From Galbibacter pacificus (GTDB lineage: Bacteria; Bacteroidota; Bacteroidia; Flavobacteriales; Flavobacteriaceae): DNA of 64,000 nt. Under the pieces are notes generated by a model, which searched no databases, was not told the origin of the DNA, and worked only from the letters and a program-made list of their open reading frames with translations. The stretch spans positions 248,001 to 312,000 of the forward strand of contig NZ_JAQSVC010000001.1 in the NCBI RefSeq assembly GCF_029603165.1, in the 5' to 3' direction. Of this stretch, positions 34,928 to 43,706 are shown one piece after another. Position 1 is the first letter of the stretch, and every line of letters starts with the position of its first letter. Position numbers and translations under genes: made by a program.

Positions 34928-36205
34928 ATGAATACCGATAAGAAAAAGAGAATTGTAGTTATTGGCGGGGGCTTTGCCGGATTGGAACTTATAAAAAAGC
35001 TGAAGCATTCGCCTGCTTACGAAGTTATTTTGGTAGATTTAAACAATTATAATTTTTTCCCACCATTATTGTATCAAGTAGCATCGGGTTTTATGGAACC
35101 TTCGGCCATTAGTTATCCTTTCAGGAAGATTTTAAGGGGAAAAGAGAACGTACGGTTTCGGTTGGGTGCATTGCAGCAAGTAATTCCCGAAGAAAACAGG
35201 GTTGAATTGAGCAACGGGAGCCTTACGTATGATATTTTGGTAATGGCCACCGGGACAGAAACCAATTTTTTTGGCAATGAAAATGTACAAAAATGGTCCT
35301 TGCCCATGAAAACCATTGGTGATGCCTTGGCATTGCGAAATTTAGTATTTACCCGATTGGAAAGGGCCACCCGTGTAGAAGACCCATTGCACAGAAAAAA
35401 ACTATTGTCTTTTGTTATTGCCGGGGCAGGGCCAACTGGTGTTGAGCTTTCGGGTATTTTGGCCGAAATGCGCAAGAATATCCTCCGGAAAGATTACCCC
35501 GAACTAAAAAAAGAAGATTTAGGCGATATTTATCTGTTGGACGGGCAAGATTCCGTTTTGGCTACCATGTCTGATAAAACGCAGCATTACACCAAGAAAA
35601 AATTAGAAGGATTGGGTGTTATTGTGAAATTGGATACACTGGTACAGGATTTTAAGGAAGACACCGTGTATTTATCTGATGGGACTACTTTAGCATCTAA
35701 AAACCTTATATGGGCCGCAGGTGTTTCTGCCAAGGTATTCGACGGTTTTAAAAAAGAAGATTACGGGCGTGGCCGCCGTTTAAAAACCAATGCGTTTAAC
35801 CGTTTGGAAGCCTACAATAATATTTTTGCCATTGGCGATACCGCTTTACTCACCAAAGATCCGACCTATCCCGATGGGCATCCGCAGGTGGCGCAAGTAG
35901 CCTTGCAACAGGCACGCAACCTGGGCGACAACTTTTTAAAGAAAACCGAGGACCAATGGCAGCCTTTTCAATATAGCGACAAAGGGTCCATGGCTATCAT
36001 AGGGAGAAACAAAGCAGTAACCGATGGGCCCAAAGAGAAATTTTTTATCAATGGTTTTTTGGCGTGGTGCATATGGATTTTTGTGCATATTATGTCACTG
36101 GTAAATTACAGGAACCGTATTCGTGCCCTTTACGATTGGATTGGATATTATTTCCACAAAGACCAATCGTTTAGAATGATAATTAAACCAAGGAATGTAA
36201 AATAG
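34928..36205 (+). CDS. ndh: Type II NADH dehydrogenase
   Basis: Single-subunit, non-pumping enzyme that oxidises NADH and reduces menaquinone at the inner face of the membrane. RIVVIGGGFAGLELIKKL binds FAD, FVIAGAGPTGVELSGILAEM binds NADH, and IFAIGDTALL is the second FAD contact. Near the C-terminus FINGFLAWCIWIFVHIMSLV is a hydrophobic anchor as in membrane-attached NDH-2. The 425-residue length is standard. The short leader with a predicted -7 element suggests it is transcribed alone. Confidence 0.93.
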   Translation: MNTDKKKRIVVIGGGFAGLELIKKLKHSPAYEVILVDLNNYNFFPPLLYQVASGFMEPSAISYPFRKILRGKENVRFRLGALQQVIPEENRVELSNGSLTYDILVMATGTETNFFGNENVQKWSLPMKTIGDALALRNLVFTRLERATRVEDPLHRKKLLSFVIAGAGPTGVELSGILAEMRKNILRKDYPELKKEDLGDIYLLDGQDSVLATMSDKTQHYTKKKLEGLGVIVKLDTLVQDFKEDTVYLSDGTTLASKNLIWAAGVSAKVFDGFKKEDYGRGRRLKTNAFNRLEAYNNIFAIGDTALLTKDPTYPDGHPQVAQVALQQARNLGDNFLKKTEDQWQPFQYSDKGSMAIIGRNKAVTDGPKEKFFINGFLAWCIWIFVHIMSLVNYRNRIRALYDWIGYYFHKDQSFRMIIKPRNVK

Positions 36206-36314
36206 CTTGTCTAATTGTATGTTGCAAAGGAGAAAGCAACAACCTGGAACATAGAAAAATAGAATTTACGATAGGTGCCATTTCATAATTGGCATTAGTA
36301 ACAGCAGTTGACTT

Positions 36315-36998
36315 TTATTGATTTAAGGTGAAATTTACAATGTTTTCAACATGAATTTTTGTTGTATCAAATACCGGAAAGTCGAAATCCTTTTGATCGA
36401 TTAGCATTGGTATTTCCGTGCATCCTAAAATGAGGCCTTCTGCTCCTCTTTCTATTAATTCATTTGCGTATTGTATAAATTTTAATTTTGATTCTTTATT
36501 TATAATTCCTTTTCCGAGCTCATTTTTTACAATCTCCTGTATTTCTTCAATATCTTCTTTTTTTGATGGAACAATGGTTTCAATGTTATATTCCTTCAGT
36601 TTATTTCGGTAAAAATCCATTTCCATTGTAAATTTTGTGCCTAACAGCCCTACTTTATGTAGTTTTTGCTTTTTTATTTCTTCTGCAGTGGCAGATGCGA
36701 TATGAATAATAGGGATGTTAATTTTTGACTGTATTTCATCAGCAAATAAATGGGCTGTATTGGCGCACAAGACTATAAAATCTATATTGTTGGATGTTAA
36801 GCTTTTACAAGCGTTGAAAATGAGATCGTAAGAGTTTGTCCACCCTATATCTTGAATATCAGAAAAATTCAAGGAATATATAATACATTCAGCCGAATTA
36901 AGCCCTCCTAATTTTTCGTTTATGCCTTGGTTTATATATTTATAATAGTCTAAAGTTGAAGTCCAACTTATTCCACCAACCAATCCTATTTTTTTCAT
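36315..36998 (-). CDS. Aspartate/glutamate racemase family protein
   Basis: Cofactor-independent amino acid racemase fold with two catalytic cysteines: VLCANTAHLFADEIQ in the first domain and GLILGCTEIPMLID in the second. MKKIGLVGGISWTSTLDYYK is the usual start, at ATG 36998; a longer frame upstream has no family similarity. The substrate is most likely aspartate or a related acid. The gene is AT-richer than its neighbours and sits at the edge of the accessory stretch, which hints at separate acquisition. Confidence 0.85.
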   Translation of the reverse strand: MKKIGLVGGISWTSTLDYYKYINQGINEKLGGLNSAECIIYSLNFSDIQDIGWTNSYDLIFNACKSLTSNNIDFIVLCANTAHLFADEIQSKINIPIIHIASATAEEIKKQKLHKVGLLGTKFTMEMDFYRNKLKEYNIETIVPSKKEDIEEIQEIVKNELGKGIINKESKLKFIQYANELIERGAEGLILGCTEIPMLIDQKDFDFPVFDTTKIHVENIVNFTLNQ

Positions 36999-37208
36999 TT
37001 TAATGCGTTTTTGTTTTTTTAGCGTGTGCCCAATGTTTACAGTCAGTACGCCATAATTTCGGTTGTATATTCTACCATTGCACAAGTTATTAAAAAATTA
37101 AATTTTTAGCATGTAATTAAATTATGTAACAATACAAAACCCATAAATCTATCTAGTTTTTATTGAATTAGTGGGTTATATAATGGTTACTGTTGTTGGC
37201 ATTAATTA

Positions 37209-37913
37209 TTATTCAATTTTTAAAATGTCTTTCAGTTTTTTTCCAATTGATGTAATCCATATTACAACTTCTCCACCTTTAACAATATATTTATCTGATA
37301 TTTCATAGTCCCGTTGGTCTTCTACTCTTGTTGGATTATATCCAAACCCACAAATCCCACTATTAATTAACGGAAAAGTATCATCGTCAGGCGCTTCTTC
37401 TGTTGATGCTTCAATTTCAATTTTGGATAGGTCACGACCTAAAAAATATTCCAAGTCTCCGTTATATATATTTTGAATTATGCGTGCACCTTGTAAAAAC
37501 TCCTCGTAAGTTATTTGACTTTCCAGAAATCCACGGAAAAATTGCCCAATGTATTTAGCATCAAGATAATCATCACACTTGTCCAATATGAAAATCAGTT
37601 TTTCTCCGATTTTGATTTTCTGTTTTTCCGAGTTATCAATCGAGTCAATCATTTTTTCTCTCTGTTCGATTGGAATATCTTTTAACTCTGTCAAAAAATA
37701 AATTATTTTTTTTAGAAAAAGAGCATCTTTTATTGTTGAAGCAGTTTTTCCCATGCCAACGATTGAACCTAAAATCGGAATATCCTTTAAAATTCCGTCA
37801 TCGAGCATCGAATCCAGTATAACTTCAGTCAAATCTGTCGAAACATTCTGAAGGTCAGAAGTCTTGACTGTTTTTGTTAATGATTTGTCTATTTTATTCA
37901 ATTCTTGTAACAA
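37209..37913 (-). CDS. Uncharacterised protein in the accessory region, 234 residues
   Basis: I do not recognise a named family. It is AT-rich, starts with TTG (37913) and has no signal peptide. Residues 40-75 (GILKDIPILGSIVGMGKTAS and following) contain a hydrophobic Gly-rich stretch. Then come charged helical segments (LDKCDDYLDAKYIGQFFRGF), and the C-terminus (GEVVIWITSIGKKLKDILKI) is weakly amphipathic. Similar IPILGS...FLKKI layouts occur in scattered hypothetical proteins that I recall from variable genomic regions. With the tandem repeats and racemase around it, horizontal origin is likely. A defence role is possible but unsupported. Confidence 0.6.
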   Translation of the reverse strand: MLQELNKIDKSLTKTVKTSDLQNVSTDLTEVILDSMLDDGILKDIPILGSIVGMGKTASTIKDALFLKKIIYFLTELKDIPIEQREKMIDSIDNSEKQKIKIGEKLIFILDKCDDYLDAKYIGQFFRGFLESQITYEEFLQGARIIQNIYNGDLEYFLGRDLSKIEIEASTEEAPDDDTFPLINSGICGFGYNPTRVEDQRDYEISDKYIVKGGEVVIWITSIGKKLKDILKIE

Positions 37914-37920
37914 TTTATTT

Positions 37921-38177
37921 TAATTAAGTAACCGCTCAATAAACACCAATTTCTTATATAAAACACCTAAAAAATAGTAGTAGCGAAGTATATGGTATTG
38001 GTTTAGTTGTTACTAACAATACATATTTCTCTTACAAAATAATAGGTTATAGTGCTTTTTAGTCCTTTTTTTGCTAAAAATACAATTCCAGATACGTCCA
38101 GAACCCCTTTGGATAGGTAAAAAATAGGGTTGGATACGTGCCATGCCTGTCCATATAGGTATATAACCTCAAAAGAC
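37921..38177. other. AT-rich gene-free stretch with GATACGT-type words
   Basis: No gene seen. Fragments such as CCAGATACGTCCAGAACCCC and GGTTGGATACGTGCC look like diverged or inverted relatives of the tandem repeat that follows. Otherwise I see no feature. Confidence 0.4.
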
Positions 38178-38346
38178 AGGTGTGTTAACGTATAATTTGG
38201 GGTTAAATGCTCTTCTAAATAGGTGCTTGAGGTATTTTTACCAATAAAAAACCCAAAAAAATAGGTATGTCAACGTATCTGGATATATAAAAGACCCCAA
38301 AAATTGGTGCATTAACGTATCAGGACATATAAAAAAAACCGCCATA
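38178..38346 (+). repeat. Four degenerate tandem repeats of about 42 bp
   Basis: Units begin AGGTGTGTTAACGTATAATT (38178), AGGTGCTTGAGGTATTTTTA (38221), AGGTATGTCAACGTATCTGG (38263) and TGGTGCATTAACGTATCAGG (38305). Spacing is 43, 42 and 42 bases. The shared core is GGTG..TTAACGTAT, followed by an AT- then C/A-rich tail. No reading frame crosses them. Confidence 0.75.
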
Positions 38347-38442
38347 TAGTTTGCCCATGTATTGGTATGGTTCTATTTATAGGCTATGGTATTAAAAGGG
38401 TCGGGGTCCAAAAATTTTATTTAATTATCTTATCGATTCATC

Positions 38443-38450
38443 TATATTTG
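38443..38450 (+). promoter_or_regulatory. -7 element of the 38.5 kb lipoprotein gene
   Basis: TATATTTG is an exact -7 match, 30 bases before the start codon; no clear -33 TTG. Confidence 0.45.
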
Positions 38451-38480
38451 TTTATAGATTAATTTAGACCAACCATAACC

Positions 38481-38939
38481 ATGCAAAAACTTACTTTTCT
38501 TATTGCGGTAGCAATCATAAGTATTTCCTGTTCACCTAAAAAAAATCAACCAAAAACGGTGGACAACCCATTGATAGGTACCTGGAGGTTGATTTCGGGA
38601 ACTACCATTGAGGGATCGGACACCACGGTAACCGATTATACCAGGGACAGGGAAATGATTAAAATTATCAACAAAACACATTTTGCCTTTTTAAACCATG
38701 ATTTAAACCATGGAAAGGACAGTACAGCGGCTTTTGTGGCCGGCGGGGGCACCTATTCTGTAAAAGACAGTTTGTATACCGAACATTTAACGTATTGCAA
38801 CTTTAGGGAGTGGGAGGGCAACAGCTTTTCGTTTGTGTATACCGTTCATGGCGACACGCTTGTTACAAAGGGAATTGAAAGAATAGAAGATATCGGGGTA
38901 AACCGTATCAATATCGAGAAACTGGTGCGGGAAAAGTAA
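38481..38939 (+). CDS. Lipocalin-like lipoprotein
   Basis: A 152-residue secreted lipoprotein: MQKLTFLIAVAIISISC is the signal and lipobox. The body starts NPLIGTWRLISGTT, the 'GTW.L' opening common to small lipocalin-like beta barrels of Bacteroidetes, and ends INIEKLVREK. Function unknown; such proteins may bind small hydrophobic compounds. It converges with gldA with only four bases between the stops, so the two mRNAs may overlap at their 3' ends. Confidence 0.75.
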   Translation: MQKLTFLIAVAIISISCSPKKNQPKTVDNPLIGTWRLISGTTIEGSDTTVTDYTRDREMIKIINKTHFAFLNHDLNHGKDSTAAFVAGGGTYSVKDSLYTEHLTYCNFREWEGNSFSFVYTVHGDTLVTKGIERIEDIGVNRINIEKLVREK

Positions 38940-38943
38940 AAAA

Positions 38944-39840
38944 TTAACTGCTGGTAAGCTCTACGAACAAACTTTCCAGGTTTTTGTTTTTTTGATTGAG
39001 TTGAAGCGTTTTGAGTCCGTTGTCATGGGCAAAGTCAAAAACGGTGGCGCGCATATCGGTGTCGGTTTCAAAGGTAATTTCATATACAAAACCAATACTG
39101 TTTTTTACCTGTTTGGCCTTTGGCAGTTGTTCCAACAATACTTCTTCCACACGGTAATCAAACTCCACTTCGATAATCTGCTCTTGTGCTTTTCTAAGTT
39201 CGGTAAGCTTTTTGTCGGCCACGATCTCACCTTTATTAATAATGATTACCCGGTCGCAAATAGCCTCGACTTCCTGCATGATATGGGTGGAGAGCAGTAC
39301 GGTTTTTTCTTTCCCAACCCTTTTTATAAGTTTTCTAATCTCGATTAACTGGTTGGGGTCAAGCCCAGTGGTGGGCTCATCGAGAATCAAGACATCGGGG
39401 TTGCCAATCAGCGCAGCGGCCAGCCCGACCCTTTGGCGGTATCCCTTAGAAAGGGCGCCTATTTTTTTATTGGCTTCCGGGGTCAACCCGCATTGGGCGA
39501 TTGTTTCTTCAACAACATTTTTTTTAACCTTGTATAAACTGGCGGTATAACTTAAATATTCACGCACGTACATATCCAAGTGCAACGGGTTGTGCTCAGG
39601 CAAATACCCAATGCTTTGTTTTACATCCATCTTTTGGGCATCAATGGCAAAACCGTTTATTTTGGCAGTTCCTCCGGAAGGGCTTAAATAGGTGGTAAGG
39701 ATTTTCATTAGCGTTGATTTCCCGGCACCATTGGGCCCTAAAAAACCAACGATTTCTCCTTTTTTAAGGGTGAAGGATATATTTTTAAGCGCTTCTTGCG
39801 CTCCGTAATTTTTACTTATGTTGAAGACTTCTATGGACAT
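38944..39840 (-). CDS. gldA: Gliding motility ABC transporter ATP-binding protein GldA
   Basis: ATPase subunit of the GldA-GldF-GldG transporter needed for gliding in Flavobacterium. Walker A is GFLGPNGAGKSTLMKIL (about residue 38), the signature LSKGYRQRVGLAAALIGNP, and Walker B VLILDEPTTGLD. The 298-residue length and the C-terminal region match GldA. Genes for the membrane partners are not adjacent, as is usual. The upstream region contains an element repeated before dtd. General ABC exporter ATPases are the alternative, but gldB and gldC in the same window favour this call. Confidence 0.88.
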   Translation of the reverse strand: MSIEVFNISKNYGAQEALKNISFTLKKGEIVGFLGPNGAGKSTLMKILTTYLSPSGGTAKINGFAIDAQKMDVKQSIGYLPEHNPLHLDMYVREYLSYTASLYKVKKNVVEETIAQCGLTPEANKKIGALSKGYRQRVGLAAALIGNPDVLILDEPTTGLDPNQLIEIRKLIKRVGKEKTVLLSTHIMQEVEAICDRVIIINKGEIVADKKLTELRKAQEQIIEVEFDYRVEEVLLEQLPKAKQVKNSIGFVYEITFETDTDMRATVFDFAHDNGLKTLQLNQKNKNLESLFVELTSS

Positions 39841-40116
39841 ATGCCAAATGTAGTTTTAATGTGTTAAAGTTAAAAGTTGAAATTTAAAAAGTTTTAAAGT
39901 TCGATAGTTGAGAGTTCTTCGTTGGTAGTTGATAGTAAATTTAAAAGAACAACCTTGAACAAATACCCTTTCCTCGTTAACTTATTACGTTATGCGGCTT
40001 CTCCTTCGTCGAAGTGACTGAAAATCTGGACTCTCAACTCTCAACAACATAGCAACATAACAGCGTAACAACCATAAACCTGAAACTTAAAACTATAAAC
40101 TCTGCACCATACCCGG
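39841..40116. other. Intergenic region between pncB and gldA
   Basis: No gene. It holds AAAGTTGAAA-type AT repeats near 39862-39895 and one copy of a dispersed element (about 39921-40016). The remaining segment has runs such as CTCTCAACTCTCAACAAC. Confidence 0.6.
39921..40016 (-). repeat. Dispersed element, copy upstream of gldA
   Basis: Contains AACAACCTTGAACAAATACC, CTTTCCTCGTTAACTTATTA and CTTCTCCTTCGTCGAAGTG. A second copy, reverse-complemented, lies at 46839-46945, differing by a few bases and one 7-base gap. Relative to the downstream gene both copies point the same way. Confidence 0.75.
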
Positions 40117-41304
40117 TTAAGCAATCCTAAGTAATTCTTTGGCCAAGGCAATCATTTTTTCATCGCCGGTATGCTTGCCGGGCTCGTCCGATAGTTTTAC
40201 GGTAGGCAGCCATTCGTTGTCGCTAGTGAGTATGTCGGTAAGTTTAATTACAATATTCATGGGTTTCAGGCCAACATCGTTGGTTAAATTAGTGCCTATA
40301 CCGAAGGAGAGGCCTATTTTTCCTTTACAGGCTTTGGTTATGGATGCTACTTTCTCTGGGTTGAGGCCATCAGAAAATATAATGTATTTGTACAGGGGGT
40401 TAATGCCATGGTTTTTATAATGCTCAATGGTTTTTTCGGCAAATTCAATCGGGTCGCCGCTATCGTGCCGGACACCGTCGAAAAGTTTGGCAAATTTGGT
40501 GTCGAACTGTTTAAAGAATACTTCCGTGGTGTACGTATCAGACAGTGCAACACCCAAATCGCCACGGTACACGTCTACCCAATGTTCGAGCGACATGGCA
40601 TTGGCCATTTTAAACCCATACTCGGCCGCATGAAACATAAACCATTCGTGCGCATGCGTACCAATGGGCTTTACATTGTACAGCATTGCCATATGCACGT
40701 TGCTGGAACCTATAAAACTTTGCCCTTTATACGATGATAGCGTATGCATAACCTCGCGGTGCGTGCGGTACGAATGCCTTCGCCGGGTACCAAACTCGGC
40801 AAAGGTTACGCCCAGTTCGTTGTATAGTTTAATTTTTTCAAGTGTATTGGCCGTTATTTTTTCATCGCTCCAGCGTTTTTGTCCGGTAAGTTTGTAAAAC
40901 AGCTCGCTAATAAGGGCCAAAATAGGGACTTCCCATAAAATGGTCCTGTACCAATAGCCAGAAATATAAACTTCCAGATTTTCCCCGGTTTGTGATATGG
41001 TCACTTCAGAGGGGTCGTAACGGTAACCTTCCAGAAAGTCTACATATGCCGGGTTGAGGTATTGACAGTTTTCTTTAAGGAACTGTTTTTCGCTTTTGGT
41101 TAGTTGCAATTGTGCCATTTGGTCTATAGCGGTTCTAAGTACTTGGCCAAATCCTTCAGGGAACTTGTGTGTTCCCCGGTTAATAAATTTATATCTTGCT
41201 TTTACGCGTGGAAACAATTTTACCACGGCGCATTGCATGGTAAATTTATAAAAGTCGTTATCAAGGATAGAATTAAAAATTGAAAAGTCGGGATCCTTCA
41301 GCAT
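40117..41304 (-). CDS. pncB: Nicotinate phosphoribosyltransferase
   Basis: Salvages nicotinate into NAD by forming nicotinate mononucleotide, usually with ATP hydrolysis. DNDFYKFTMQCAVVKLFP near the start and EFGTRRRHSYRTHREVMHTL around residue 170 are hallmark blocks. GVRHDSGDPIEFAEKTIEHY and IIFSDGLNPEK bind the phosphoribosyl group. The 395-residue length fits PncB. It works in the same pathway as nadE at 61.2 kb. It starts at the ATG at 41304. Confidence 0.95.
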   Translation of the reverse strand: MLKDPDFSIFNSILDNDFYKFTMQCAVVKLFPRVKARYKFINRGTHKFPEGFGQVLRTAIDQMAQLQLTKSEKQFLKENCQYLNPAYVDFLEGYRYDPSEVTISQTGENLEVYISGYWYRTILWEVPILALISELFYKLTGQKRWSDEKITANTLEKIKLYNELGVTFAEFGTRRRHSYRTHREVMHTLSSYKGQSFIGSSNVHMAMLYNVKPIGTHAHEWFMFHAAEYGFKMANAMSLEHWVDVYRGDLGVALSDTYTTEVFFKQFDTKFAKLFDGVRHDSGDPIEFAEKTIEHYKNHGINPLYKYIIFSDGLNPEKVASITKACKGKIGLSFGIGTNLTNDVGLKPMNIVIKLTDILTSDNEWLPTVKLSDEPGKHTGDEKMIALAKELLRIA

Positions 41305-41508
41305 GCCTGTTACAGTTTATTTAGAAAGGTACTACATATTTTTTAATAGCGGCTATTGGCGAGCGTAAATATAGGGCAAAGGGCAAAAAGTGGTTATGGG
41401 ATTTTTAAAAAAGCGTGATTTTTGAAATTAATTATTTAAAAAAAGTTATGAAATACTCTTTTTTTCAAAAAAAACGGGGCAAAGGGTTTTATTTTTCAAA
41501 TTAATAAT
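41305..41508. other. AT-rich intergenic stretch before the aromatic operon
   Basis: Divergent upstream region of pncB and the aromatic operon. Runs of A and T, no reading frame and no clear structure before the -7 element at 41509. Confidence 0.5.
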
Positions 41509-41516
41509 TACATTAG
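41509..41516 (+). promoter_or_regulatory. -7 element of the aromatic operon
   Basis: TACATTAG, one mismatch to TAnnTTTG, placed about 24 bases before the leader peptide start. Confidence 0.4.
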
Positions 41517-41539
41517 CACCACAAAACAGTATAAAATTC

Positions 41540-41617
41540 ATGTTGGCAAACGCTTATATCTGGAACTTTTACTTTTTCTTCTTTTATTTTTTTAATGAAA
41601 GAACGGGACGGTTATAG
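41540..41617 (+). CDS. Aromatic leader peptide controlling the pheA operon
   Basis: A 25-codon frame, MLANAYIWNFYFFFFYFF then NERTGRL, ends at TAG 41615-41617. It has 7 Phe, 3 Tyr and 1 Trp, with nine aromatics in a row from codon 10. A Phe/Tyr-specific stall would halt the ribosome over 41567-41593 and leave CGGGAC at 41604-41609 exposed. The four following genes make Phe and Tyr. Fits classic leader-peptide attenuation as in E. coli pheA. Confidence 0.85.
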   Translation: MLANAYIWNFYFFFFYFFNERTGRL

Positions 41618-41672
41618 GTTATTGCTAAAGTAAAATATATAAGGTCCCGGAATTTTTTCGGGACTTTTTTTT
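41604..41672 (+). promoter_or_regulatory. Attenuator with alternative pairings before pheA
   Basis: The terminator pairs GTCCCG (41644-41649) with CGGGAC (41659-41664) and is followed by eight T. The same GTCCCG can pair instead with an identical CGGGAC at 41604-41609 inside the leader frame, helped by TTATA/TATAA next to it. A ribosome stalled at the Phe/Tyr codons would allow this antiterminator; one that reaches the stop would cover it. Confidence 0.85.
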
Positions 41673-41685
41673 ATGCAAAATTTAA

Positions 41686-42513
41686 ATGAACAATAAAGTT
41701 GCAATACAAGGAATATTAGGTTCTTTTCACCATCAGGTGGCAAAAGAATATTTTGGCGATGATGTAGGCGTAGACGAATGTCTTTCGTTTGATGCCTTGG
41801 TAGATAGCCTGTTAAGTAAAACAAGCAGTGTAGGTGTAATGGCCATAGAAAATTCCATTGCAGGGTCCATTATCCCCAATTATGCCCTTATAGACATGAA
41901 CGGCCTGCACATTATCGGCGAGCATTACATTAACGTACAGCATAATTTATTGGTATTGAAAGGGCAAAGCATCGAGGATATTACCGAAGTATACTCGCAC
42001 CCAATGGCCTTATTGCAATGCAAGGTGTTCTTTAAGCAATATCCACATATAAAATTGATAGAAGATGCCGATACCGCCGAAGTGGCCCGGAGAATACATC
42101 AAGGGCAATTAAAAGGCGTGGGGGCCATTGCAAGCAAGGTTGCAGCCAATATTTTCGATTTGGATATCCTGGCGGAAGGCATACAGACCATGAAAAACAA
42201 TGCCACACGTTTTGTAATTGTACAAACAAAAAATTCGGTCATACCAAAAGAAGCCATCAACAAGGCATCGGTAATGTTCGAGCTCGGTACCAAAAGAGGG
42301 AGCTTGGCAACCGTATTGAACGTAATGAGCGATTGCAAGTTAAACCTGACCAAGATACAGTCGTTGCCAAAAATAGAAACCCCATGGCGTTATTCCTTTT
42401 TTGTCGATGTGACTTTTGAACAGTATGAAGATTTTGAAAAGGCAAAGGCATTGCTTAAAATAATGGCATCGCACTTTAAGGTACATGGCGAATATAAAAA
42501 TGCAAAAAAATGA
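41686..42513 (+). CDS. pheA: Prephenate dehydratase
   Basis: Converts prephenate to phenylpyruvate, the committed step to phenylalanine. Residues 1-185 form the catalytic periplasmic-binding-like domain with SVGVMAIENSIAGSI and NNATRFVIV, the Thr-Arg-Phe motif needed for activity. Residues 190-275 (TKRGSLATVLNVMSDCKLNL, KIQSLP) are the ACT domain that binds phenylalanine for feedback inhibition. No chorismate mutase is fused here; that activity is on the DAHP synthase downstream. It is the first gene after the aromatic attenuator. The stop overlaps the next start by four bases. Confidence 0.95.
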   Translation: MNNKVAIQGILGSFHHQVAKEYFGDDVGVDECLSFDALVDSLLSKTSSVGVMAIENSIAGSIIPNYALIDMNGLHIIGEHYINVQHNLLVLKGQSIEDITEVYSHPMALLQCKVFFKQYPHIKLIEDADTAEVARRIHQGQLKGVGAIASKVAANIFDLDILAEGIQTMKNNATRFVIVQTKNSVIPKEAINKASVMFELGTKRGSLATVLNVMSDCKLNLTKIQSLPKIETPWRYSFFVDVTFEQYEDFEKAKALLKIMASHFKVHGEYKNAKK

Positions 42514-43655
42514 TACAAGTTGCAGACCGTTTACAAACCGTTGAAGAATACTATTTTTCTAAAAAATTAAGAGAAGTAAGAGGATTAATGGCCGAAGGGA
42601 AACCCATTATCAACATGGGCATAGGAAGCCCCGATATGGCTCCGTCCAAAGAAGTTTTAGAAGCACTTGTTACTTCGTTGGGAGACGATAAGGCCCACCA
42701 GTACCAAAGTTATCAAGGGCTCCCGGAATTGAGGAATGCCGCTGCCAATTTTTATAAAAAGCATTTTCAAGTTGAAGTAGACAGCAATACAGAGTTATTA
42801 CCGTTAATGGGCTCCAAAGAAGGGATTATGCACATTAGTATGGCTTTTTTGAACGAAGGCGATGAGGTGCTCATTCCAAACCCGGGATATCCAACATACA
42901 CATCGGTAACAAAGTTGGTGGGCGCAGTACCTAAATATTATGGTTTAACCCAAAAAGGTAGTTGGTTGCCCGATTTGGAAGCTTTGGAAAAAACAGACCT
43001 TTCCAAAGTAAAGCTAATGTGGTTAAGCTATCCGCATATGCCAACTGGTGCCAACGCCAATAAAGAGATATTTGAAGGACTGGTGAAATTTGCCAAACGC
43101 AATAACATACTGTTGGTAAACGATAACCCCTATAGTTTTGTGCTGAACGAAGAAAGATTGAGCATTTTGGCGGTACCTGGTGCCAAAGAAGTGGCATTAG
43201 AGTTAAATTCATTAAGCAAAACATTCAATATGGCCGGTTGGCGCGTAGGGTTTGTTTTGGGGAACGCACGGTTTATTGATGCGGTGCTTAAAGTAAAGAG
43301 CAATATGGATAGCGGTATGTTTTACGGTTTGCAAAAAGGAGCGGTAAAGGCATTGGAGCTATCGTCAAAGTGGTATTCAGCGTTGAACAACGTGTACCAA
43401 AAACGAAGGGCCTTGATTTTTCAGCTTGCCGATACATTAGGCTGTACGTACAATACAGATGCTTCGGGAATGTTTGTTTGGGCCAAATTGCCTTCAGAAA
43501 TGCCATCGGCAGAAGCGTTTATAGACAAAATATTGTACGATAAAAGCATCTTTATTACCCCGGGTACCATTTTTGGGAGTAATGGAGAAGGGTACATCCG
43601 CTTTTCATTGTGCGTAAAAGAAGAACAGATTAAGGAAGCGATAAATAGGTTTTAA
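42510..43655 (+). CDS. Class I/II aminotransferase of the aromatic operon
   Basis: PLP-dependent aminotransferase, probably making Phe and Tyr from their keto acids or amidating an intermediate, given the operon. INMGIGSPDMAPSKEVLEAL is the N-terminal substrate region, PNPGYPTYTSVTKLVGA the cofactor site, and the PLP lysine is in LNSLSKTFNMAGWRVGFV. The usual NNPTG loop reads YPHMPTGA here. The 381-residue length is normal. It overlaps pheA by ATGA, so it is translationally coupled. Annotation as aspartate aminotransferase is also possible. Confidence 0.88.
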   Translation: MIQVADRLQTVEEYYFSKKLREVRGLMAEGKPIINMGIGSPDMAPSKEVLEALVTSLGDDKAHQYQSYQGLPELRNAAANFYKKHFQVEVDSNTELLPLMGSKEGIMHISMAFLNEGDEVLIPNPGYPTYTSVTKLVGAVPKYYGLTQKGSWLPDLEALEKTDLSKVKLMWLSYPHMPTGANANKEIFEGLVKFAKRNNILLVNDNPYSFVLNEERLSILAVPGAKEVALELNSLSKTFNMAGWRVGFVLGNARFIDAVLKVKSNMDSGMFYGLQKGAVKALELSSKWYSALNNVYQKRRALIFQLADTLGCTYNTDASGMFVWAKLPSEMPSAEAFIDKILYDKSIFITPGTIFGSNGEGYIRFSLCVKEEQIKEAINRF

Positions 43656-43706
43656 AATGAAACAGAAACAAATTCGTATATCAAAAACCATAAACCATAG
43701 ACAGTG

